Translations under genes and position numbers: made by a program
Notes under the pieces: generated by a model
The model's database searches: none
What the model saw: the letters and a program-made list of their open reading frames with translations, nothing else
Told to the model about the DNA's origin: nothing
Assembly (NCBI GenBank): GCA_013202315.1
Contig: JABMRZ010000302.1
Location: forward strand, 1 to 12,256
Length of the DNA stretch: 12,256 nucleotides
Direction: 5' to 3'
DNA from: Candidatus Tariuqbacter arcticus
Lineage (GTDB): Bacteria > Electryoneota > Tariuqbacteria > Tariuqbacterales > Tariuqbacteraceae
Part shown: positions 8,501 through 12,256 of the stretch, in pieces
Position numbering within the stretch: position 1 is the first letter of the stretch
Layout of the letters: every line of letters begins with the position of its first letter

Positions 8501-10641
8501 CAATTCAAGGGATGGCGGACATCCACTTTAAACTGGGAAATTATCCTGATGCTCTGGAATATATCCAGAGAGCGCGCGGACTATTCAATAAAGCCCATGC
8601 TGCCCAGGAACTTTTTTTAACATACAATACAGAAGGCTTGGTGAGAATGAATATGGGGCAATATAGCGAAGCTGAGAAATCATTATTGAAAGCCCTTGAA
8701 CTGGTACAAGCCACCACTGATCGGGAGAGTGAAGCGAGCATTCGGAAGAATCTGACCCGCTATTATACAGAACAAGATGAAATTGACCAAGCTTTATTCC
8801 AAGCTCGCCGCGCTTTAGAAATCGATATTAAAACTGAGAGAACATCCGAATCAGCCTATGATCACCTTGCACTTGCAGGTTTGCTGATGTTGAAAGATGA
8901 CCATGAAGGAGCCTCTTCCCAGTTCAATCGTGCTTTTAGCCTGAGCCAAAACCTCAATGATTACCGAATCGATTTGAAAATAGCCCTTGGAAAAGCCTTT
9001 ATTGAACTTAAGCATAAAGAATGGTTATCCGCTGAAGAAATACTCCAACCAGCACTCGATTTGGCTAATAGACTAGAGATTTCTGAATTTCAATGGCGAG
9101 TCGATCAACTGCAGGGAATGATTTATGCCGGCAGGGGGGAAACCGATTTAGCCCTTGAAAAATTCCTTAGAGCAGCAGGATTTGTGGAAAAACTACTCTT
9201 TTTCAGGGTAGATTGGGAAACAAATACCATTTTCCTCGATAACCACATCGCCCCCTTTGACTATGCCATCAATATATTAATAGATGCAGGAGATATATTT
9301 ACTGCTTTTGAAACTGCAGAAAAGGCGAAATATTTACAAGCGAAGTTCGCTCTATTCCATCAAGGTGTTGCATTACGCGCCGGCAGATTATACGCTAAAG
9401 AGGAGTTAAACTTTCGTTCAAAGATTGAGGCGTTTGACAAGAAGTTGGAATCATTGAAAATCCATCAGGGAGATCCTGAAATCATCGCCCAACTGAAGAA
9501 AGACATCGAAAAGACGCTTGAGCAATACAACTCTTTGTTAGATCATATTCAATCAGCAGACTATGAATATTATAATATTATTACCGATAATACCTTTTCA
9601 ATAACTGATACATTACAAAAAGCAAAATTGAAACAGTCATTGTATGATAAAACTATTATGCTTTATTATTATACCGGATTACAGGGTATTTACACCTGGG
9701 CAATAACTGCTGATACCATGGTTGCCCAACAAATAATAACAACTCCCAAACAGCTTCATCGGAAGGTAATTTCTTTCCGAAGACTTATCGAAGGAAATTT
9801 GAATGCCCAGAGTACTGCTCGATGGTTCTATGATAAACTGCTCGCTCCTTTCGAGGCATTAATCGACAAAACAGAGGGGATAATTATAGTTCCCGATGGC
9901 GTTCTTTCCCAAATACCGTTCGATGTTCTTACAGACCGGAACAATACCTATAGTCTTGAACGCTGGGAGATTTCCTACGCTCTCAACCTTAGGAATTTTC
10001 TTCACTCCCAGAATTACATCGGCGACCAGAGTGCACCTATTATTGCTTTAGCTGACCCGCAATACCCCGGCGTTCAACAGATGAAATTCGCCCGAAAAGA
10101 AGTTGAAAGCATCGCCTTCACAGTCCCCGGAACTCAAACCTATTTTAGAGAAGAAGTAACCTTCGACGCTGTCTCAAAAGCCGTACATACAGCAAGTGTT
10201 TTACATCTGGCTTGCCATGGACTGGGCAACCGCGACACACCTTTGGATTATACTCTGCTTCTTACTCCCACTGACGATAATCGTAAACTTACCGCTCGGC
10301 GCGTCTACGGGCTGGAATCAGATGCTAAACTAATATTTCTCAGTTCCTGTGGGGAAAATATTACTTCTTCATTATCTTCCACCTCTCTAAATCTTACCCA
10401 CGCTTTAAGAACGGCGGGGGCTTCAGCGGTTATTTCGAGTTTTTGGCGGGTGGACGATCTGGCGACCGGCATCCTGGCAAAACGGTTTTACCGCTACTTG
10501 ATCGAAGGCGATTCGATGAGCGAAGCATTGCGGCGGGCAAAACTATTCGTGAAGGATGAATTCAATCCACATCCTGCATATTGGGCTGCATTCCAACTAT
10601 ATGGGAATCGGGGGCAGCTTGCCAGATTTCACAGTAATTAA
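2512..10641 (+). CDS. Giant exported PD40-propeller / TPR / pseudo-CHAT / TPR / CHAT protein (caspase-like peptidase)
   Basis: A 2709-residue protein. Residues 1-26 are a signal peptide (RKK, hydrophobic to LLTLP), so the mature protein is probably periplasmic or secreted. Residues about 38-316 form a six-bladed TolB/PD40-like propeller, with SPDGK-type turns at 52-56, 96-100, 147-150, 190-193, 236-240 and 297-299 and a Ca-loop-like insertion at 250-261. Residues about 328-1335 are TPR-like helices. A helix around 1338-1350 and a coiled coil lead into a first CHAT domain (about 1436-1735) that lacks the catalytic His and Cys. Residues about 1757-2228 are a second TPR array. A helix near 2265 and a coiled coil (about 2300-2345) lead to the second CHAT domain (about 2366-2706), with His2569 in LHLACHG and Cys2613 in FLSSCGE as the clan CD dyad. 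CHAT domains are caspase/separase-fold peptidases that act on protein targets. The gene is probably co-translated with the upstream lipoprotein gene. Peptidase activity is inferred, and the target is unknown. Confidence 0.92.
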   Translation: MAVRKKNSLYLVILIVTNLLTLPCMGGDNINLPHQRQSFTTHPAEDRDPAISPDGKWVLFSSKREGNWDIYLKSSDGGPPIRLTDDLSDEISPAWAPNGKAFTFVSNKNDAQGDIWLMKIKFAGAPRPGKVKKLTLYLGYDGEPVFTPDGEGVCFVSDRSSQYEIWLYDLRQNKASVLTEGGGLSPDIDSSGKLAFIRITPQIPTGEVFIIHDYRIPSNSTQLTFSNMINMSPSFSPDGKVLVVSRITRDTNNDGIVSIDDNQSLWIVPLEPGISIYKTEFQITRKSSSTHRPFWGTDGWIYCTSLTTSGTNDIFRYKQQGCFGRMDQADEQLALAKKYSDQPDNFLLGLESVKGFFFDTPQAATALYLKGEIFAVQGNRRTAISYYRRVMRDFSEITDLSYMAEIGYLQVISNFTAGKFGSIGKVENPAGFVSALEDILNRNPSGKPRAKAKILKGNALFQMGVLSEALETYMQIMEELDDFPDYCAEAQFHTAEIFSCYGDPAEVVQAYLKLIKDYPNQEDWNRLAIERIINLELGEDEFAGFQRIIGKYRKYPRLVATTKLEMAHRLFVQGQIDLALAEYAPLLQFPDDDPLSETIRASSAFETVNIYLERDEFLEAVSILEDLAKTSARYRPDAIKRMFQAYITRGEKLLKENDYELSLAMYNKARQITSEKLQAHRGYILVMNRFERGDHAYREYADSSDAHPDNPIYLYCQGLALSYISEFDPLELKRSSQLIESALALDYRMIPAYLTLSYNYQAIEELTRTGRVKIGILPRIYRSTTEIFREFWRAITFQGDPKEFSGYELAINALTQALAMNDETADPKIEAALLRNIGNNYYSFGEFGFKKAFESYSRMLEFDSSFQDLRSKAVIDERIGRTGMFINEFSKSRQHLKASQDIYTKLGDEGSVFRLLLLRAELEMRVGNSDSSNDLFRAAIQQAEMNNIEIPKALYFSDIAFSWYQNNEWDFALNACQQSLDELSGGKIKRPSYNPYKIGFEILGIDFPISIPIPSFIAGNLALGESRSVEGFRLADIKSLVLSIESSALSEKGEYAQAEKTQLEKLELAKYKRNHEEAAICLNCLAWLSFQQEKYAQTADFLLESIKLCEKPKNELGIYISVANLQILQELLSPDYPHLNQIRRLIENTISKIEIIPPDSPKRLLFISEKVTILGMKGSIVFKEAITLIESSNLDSILLGYSLLEGALSLWETALELQGDNRTSRKTVIIQSNLACASAVLGDWEYSISRLDSLTNTAISEGYLDFIWRLKMLKGEILMMQHRGDIEYAETVFYQSADYLEDFIHNKYQPLPSIYNQKRKLYQRLVDLNIKKGNTAAAFNWVERESGLRVIEIIAQREFEVKGEWRKYIWSQGGGNINFYRNEIARLEAERQRHDLKPQEKAAIIDSLTSIYDEYKSTLEEVQNRDPEFASLFSVCPISVEGIQSMLEDDELMLRFFEFDDVYHVWTIAKDGLFDYRIPLKKDSLNLLISSLTSVVIDTSSYYAVKKLSEILFNPISDKLNNYATLLLVPDGLLKDIAFENLIWNEKALYRDFNITYAPSASFFHYTRSKRIVGGKSILYIGCDHDSLKVDDRFNTMEVSAFSNPENLFKTLSLADITILKSEFKLNSMPSLNASFTVPGDRDLEFEIRLYQSFAYDFPSSLFILDAIDISDNGGWMLLRSLCFGGVAGFIVMNPQAKPEQKRAYYTELFRHLPDNSPLEAHHLALNAISTALTIEPSRVAKYWGDSGMTPEDEIQFAKQNFRNIVFQGNKNLQERDYKWASRYYRQAMEMARRLNDKESQFNLLKLQLKAAYLDGDWDAATSYQYRLYESSVSGRTTGSGEANLAFFFLQKGQIDSAAVHSTSASEIYLSLGASEKAAQTLLNFAQSLEHKGEYIRAESFAEKAGSILREANHSDTLLTDLFRGKLLFEMGLPIDAATVLTPLVESGNLKSSDAAFAHYLLGRSKEGTIDFYSAIDHFQIAFEIAPQDSFKSQGSAIQGMADIHFKLGNYPDALEYIQRARGLFNKAHAAQELFLTYNTEGLVRMNMGQYSEAEKSLLKALELVQATTDRESEASIRKNLTRYYTEQDEIDQALFQARRALEIDIKTERTSESAYDHLALAGLLMLKDDHEGASSQFNRAFSLSQNLNDYRIDLKIALGKAFIELKHKEWLSAEEILQPALDLANRLEISEFQWRVDQLQGMIYAGRGETDLALEKFLRAAGFVEKLLFFRVDWETNTIFLDNHIAPFDYAINILIDAGDIFTAFETAEKAKYLQAKFALFHQGVALRAGRLYAKEELNFRSKIEAFDKKLESLKIHQGDPEIIAQLKKDIEKTLEQYNSLLDHIQSADYEYYNIITDNTFSITDTLQKAKLKQSLYDKTIMLYYYTGLQGIYTWAITADTMVAQQIITTPKQLHRKVISFRRLIEGNLNAQSTARWFYDKLLAPFEALIDKTEGIIIVPDGVLSQIPFDVLTDRNNTYSLERWEISYALNLRNFLHSQNYIGDQSAPIIALADPQYPGVQQMKFARKEVESIAFTVPGTQTYFREEVTFDAVSKAVHTASVLHLACHGLGNRDTPLDYTLLLTPTDDNRKLTARRVYGLESDAKLIFLSSCGENITSSLSSTSLNLTHALRTAGASAVISSFWRVDDLATGILAKRFYRYLIEGDSMSEALRRAKLFVKDEFNPHPAYWAAFQLYGNRGQLARFHSN
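2586..2593 (+). repeat. Homopolymeric G8 tract in the signal-peptide end of the giant gene
   Basis: Eight consecutive G residues span codons 25-28 (Met-Gly-Gly-Asp), just past the hydrophobic core of the signal peptide. Adding one G would put a TAA stop directly after the tract. Removing one G would shift the frame for the rest of the protein. Such tracts serve as slippage-based switches in some bacteria. They are also a common place for sequencing indels. Confidence 0.7.
2623..3459 (+). other. Six-bladed PD40/TolB-like propeller domain with calcium-loop-like insertion
   Basis: This segment encodes residues about 38-316 of the giant protein. Six repeats each show a (S/T)PDGK-like turn followed by a hydrophobic strand ending in S-(K/N/D), and often a DIW/EIW strand, as in the WD40-like PD40 repeats of TolB. 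In the fifth blade, D250-T-N-N-D-G-I-V-S-I-D-D261 has oxygen ligands at positions 1, 3, 5, 9 and 12, as in EF-hand or dockerin loops. The domain probably binds a peptide, glycan or protein partner outside the cytoplasm. Confidence 0.75.
6817..7716 (+). other. Degenerate, catalytically dead CHAT domain
   Basis: This segment encodes residues about 1436-1735 of the giant protein. The fold landmarks are present: a lead-in of DPEFASLFSV, then LLLVPDGLLKDIAFENL (from 1526) and a YAPSASF strand. Where the active domain has LHLACHG, this one has ILKSEF, so the His position holds Glu1623. Where the active domain has LSSCGE, it reads LDAIDI, so the Cys position holds Ile1668. The helix and strand after it (LLRSLCFGGVAGFIV) still align with LTHALRTAGASAVIS of the active copy. 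The alignment was done by eye. Confidence 0.7.
9607..10629 (+). other. Intact C-terminal CHAT peptidase domain
   Basis: This segment encodes residues about 2366-2706 of the giant protein. Family landmarks in order are IIIVPDGVLSQIPFDVL (2457-2473), a YALNLRNFL strand, DPQYPG, a region with KEVESIA, His2569 (codon 10216-10218) in LHLACHG, Cys2613 (codon 10348-10350) in LSSCGE, AGASAVISSFWRVDD, and a closing HPAYWAAFQLYG. These match the CHAT family end to end, and the dyad spacing of 44 residues is normal for it. Confidence 0.9.
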
Positions 10642-10714
10642 GAATTTGATAAAATAAAAAGCAACGCCCAGTGCTATTTAGAAAGCTATTTGTTAAATAT
10701 ACAGTAATGGTTCA

Positions 10715-11158
10715 TTATTCATCTACATGGGCTGGTGTAAGAAAGATAAACCGGGGAATACCCCTCAAATCGGTCGCTAAATGGACTTTCATTCCATAAT
10801 AGCAATTCCCTTTCGAGGCATTTAAGCACACTGTGGCGTAGTATTCGAAGGGGCATCGTGAATTGTATAACCGCTTTAAATGACAAAGAGTTAGCGGGAA
10901 ACTATCAACGATGTAATGGTTATCCAGATTGGCATCAGTGAGATAACCCAGATTTTCTTGGATTAATCCGAATACGAAATACAACTTTCTCACCCTCCGT
11001 CCAAATTCGGTTCTTTCGGGCATTTGGGGAAATAGAAATTTCCAATTTTTATGGACAAGATTGATCCACGCTCACTGCGAATCAATCCCTGATATTTCTC
11101 CAACTATTTGAACGGTAATGACTTCCGCGTCAGTGAAAGCCGGATTGTGAGGAGTTCC
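10715..11158 (-). pseudogene. IS982-family transposase remnant, truncated and interrupted by a stop
   Basis: Read on the minus strand from 11158, one frame gives TDAEVITVQIVGEISGIDSQ, then a TGA stop at 11074-11072, then continues in the same frame through MPERTEFGRRVRKLY, HYIVDSFPLTLCH and YYGMKVHLATDLRGIPRF to LTPAHVDE before a TAA at 10717-10715. These motifs match the N-terminal and first-Asp regions of IS982-type DDE transposases (VVDS-FP, YG-KVHL). About 148 codons remain of a usual length near 290, and the part that would hold the later catalytic acids is missing. No terminal inverted repeats or target duplication could be found. It lies in the opposite direction to its neighbours, in the 598-base gap between the giant gene and the FecR-type gene, and is not functional. 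Confidence 0.8.
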
Positions 11159-11204
11159 CTAATAAAATCATTTTTCAACTAGCACAAGGCGTAAAAGCAA
11201 TAAA

Positions 11205-11233
11205 TATAACATATAACAATATAATACGGGAGA
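11205..11233 (+). promoter_or_regulatory. AT-rich leader and ribosome binding site of the FecR-type gene
   Basis: GGGAGA at 11228-11233 is a good Shine-Dalgarno sequence, six bases before the ATG at 11240. Upstream, TATAAC occurs at 11205-11210 and again at 11212-11217, followed by a perfect TATAAT at 11220-11225. The TATAAT would leave almost no leader, so one of the TATAAC boxes is the likelier -10 element. No convincing -35 box is seen. The gene probably has its own promoter, because the transposase relic separates it from the giant gene. Confidence 0.35.
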
Positions 11234-11239
11234 ATAATT

Positions 11240-12016
11240 ATGCTCAACCGCACTATTCTTGTTTTATCGGTCTTCTTAGGTCTATGTTTACTTATTACCA
11301 TTAACAGTATTTCAACCGGCGTTGAAACCTCATCCACCGGTTTGGTCACCTATGTGGATGGGACTCTGAAGAAGAAATTTATAGAAGCCGCTGATTGGGT
11401 GGCGGCTGCTAAAGACACCACAGTGATATCCGGAGACAAGGTTCGCACATTTCAGAATTCACGCGCTGAATTGGAACTCGTGGGTGAGGATATTATCCGC
11501 CTCGCGCCTCGTACTATCATTGACATCATTAAGCTCTACGAGGAGACTAAGGAGCAAAAAGATCAGACCAGTATAAAAGTGGAGGAAGGAGAACTCTGGG
11601 CGATGGTGGGCAGTGTTGACGCCGGGGATGAATTCAATCTTTCCACGCCTGTTGCCGGCGCAGCCATTACCGGGACCATTTTCCGCGTTTCCGTGGACGA
11701 AGATTCCAGTACCAAACTAAAAGTGTATAAAGGGGAAGTTTACATCTCAAATGCTCCGGATAATCCCGATCTTACACCCGAAGTATTGCCGCATAAGCAG
11801 CCTAAGCAAGTCTCCGGACCTAAACAAGTCTCCGGACCTAAACAGGTTACCTTCGTGGAATGGCTCTATGTTGTTCGAGATATGCAAGCCATTCAAATCG
11901 ACGGAAGGGGAAATCTAATCGATTCAAAAGACTTCTCCCAATACGACCAAGATGAACAAACCGATTGGGTAAGGTGGAATAAACAACGCGATGAAGAAAG
12001 AAAAAAGAATAGATAG
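11240..12016 (+). CDS. Exported FecR-domain protein
   Basis: A 258-residue protein with an N-terminal signal peptide (about residues 1-26). Residues about 32-172 are a FecR-like beta domain: GLVTYVDGTLKKK at the start, SGDKVRTFQNSRAELEL at 64-80, then STPVAGAAITGTIFRV (135-150) and TKLKVYKGEVYIS (158-170). These are the paired hallmark strands of the FecR fold. A linker at 187-203 repeats PKQVSG. The C-terminal part (204-258) ends in a very polar tail with TDWVRWNKQRDEERKK. There is no cytoplasmic anti-sigma region and no second membrane segment, so this is not a classical FecR sigma regulator but one of the stand-alone exported FecR-domain proteins of unclear role. The start is supported by GGGAGA. 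It may work with the upstream exported proteins; that link rests on proximity alone. Confidence 0.85.
   Translation: MLNRTILVLSVFLGLCLLITINSISTGVETSSTGLVTYVDGTLKKKFIEAADWVAAAKDTTVISGDKVRTFQNSRAELELVGEDIIRLAPRTIIDIIKLYEETKEQKDQTSIKVEEGELWAMVGSVDAGDEFNLSTPVAGAAITGTIFRVSVDEDSSTKLKVYKGEVYISNAPDNPDLTPEVLPHKQPKQVSGPKQVSGPKQVTFVEWLYVVRDMQAIQIDGRGNLIDSKDFSQYDQDEQTDWVRWNKQRDEERKKNR
11801..11845 (+). repeat. 18-base in-frame tandem repeat coding for PKQVSG
   Basis: Two full units (11801-11818 and 11819-11836) differ by one base (AAG versus AAA), and a third partial unit covers 11837-11845. They encode PKQVSG-PKQVSG-PKQV in the linker between the FecR domain and the C-terminal tail. The near identity suggests recent expansion by slippage. 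Confidence 0.85.
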
Positions 12017-12087
12017 TCCTCTGAGCAATCTTATTAAGGAGAACGAAAAATATCTTACAATTCATAGCTGAGAAATGCGTTTATTGC

Positions 12088-12109
12088 AGGGTTTACAATT
12101 CTAAGCCCT
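12088..12109 (+). terminator. Possible transcription terminator hairpin after the FecR-type gene
   Basis: AGGGTTTA (12088-12095) pairs with TAAGCCCT (12102-12109) through eight base pairs, one of them G-T, around the six-base loop CAATTC. It lies 71 bases after the FecR-type stop codon. No run of T follows, so an intrinsic terminator is only possible. The rest of 12017-12256 shows no gene. Confidence 0.3.
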
Positions 12110-12256
12110 ACATAACACTACTTTGTTAAGTAAATCCACTTAAATCTGTTTCTCTTAGACTGAATGATCTTTTACATAAATAACACCACCCAAGCTTATC
12201 CAAGATAACCCTCTGAATCATTTTCCTAATAGTCGGCAATGGTAGAGGGGGGAAAA

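Noticed and set aside
2512..10641. The CHAT protein as Csx29 of a type III-E CRISPR (Craspase) system
   Set aside because: There is no CRISPR array and no Cas7-11-type gene in the window. The protein is exported and has a propeller and two CHAT domains, unlike Csx29.
10656..10679. Hairpin after the giant gene as a terminator
   Set aside because: Only four clean base pairs (AGCA with TGCT) close an eight-base loop, followed by a mismatch and A-T pairs, with no T run. This is too weak.

Overview
The window looks like a piece of a Gram-negative bacterial genome, at moderately low GC by eye. It carries four large plus-strand genes whose products all start with an export signal. The lipoprotein gene (a YdbL/DUF1318-type match), the TolB-like propeller, the FecR-type protein and the IS982-type relic are consistent with an uncultured FCB-type lineage (Bacteroidota/Marinimicrobia/Cloacimonadota-like phyla). 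No taxonomic marker gene is present, so this placement is a weak inference.

Layout. 1-103: a short piece resembling a dispersed intergenic repeat, then a possible promoter and ribosome binding site. 104-1858: an exported transglutaminase-like protein with a complete Cys-His-Asp triad, a Pro/Glu-rich hinge and a C-terminal beta-rich domain. 1960-2511: a small lipoprotein of YdbL/DUF1318 type. 2512-10641: a 2709-residue exported protein starting directly after the lipoprotein stop codon. 10642-11239: intergenic DNA holding a decayed minus-strand IS982-family transposase fragment. 11240-12016: an exported FecR-domain protein with a PKQVSG repeat linker. 12017-12256: no gene; a hairpin and an orphan ribosome-binding-like sequence only.

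The giant protein is the centre of interest. It reads as signal peptide, six-bladed PD40/TolB-like propeller with a calcium-loop-like insertion, about 1000 residues of TPR-like helices, a first CHAT (caspase-like) domain that has lost both catalytic residues, about 470 more residues of TPR-like helices, and a second CHAT domain with an intact His2569/Cys2613 dyad. The second half repeats the plan of the first, with landmarks at nearly the same spacing. A dead caspase-like domain preceding a live one behind a helical superstructure recalls separase, where a pseudoprotease domain precedes the active one. CHAT and separase are both clan CD peptidases.

Working model (inference): the locus encodes an envelope-located sensing and proteolysis module. 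The propeller and TPR arrays would bind cell-wall or protein partners, and the C-terminal CHAT domain would cleave a target. The lipoprotein, FecR-type protein and transglutaminase-like protein would be partners, scaffolds or substrates. Only the lipoprotein and giant genes are linked tightly enough to claim co-translation. A run of eight G residues at the signal-peptide end of the giant gene could act as an on/off switch.
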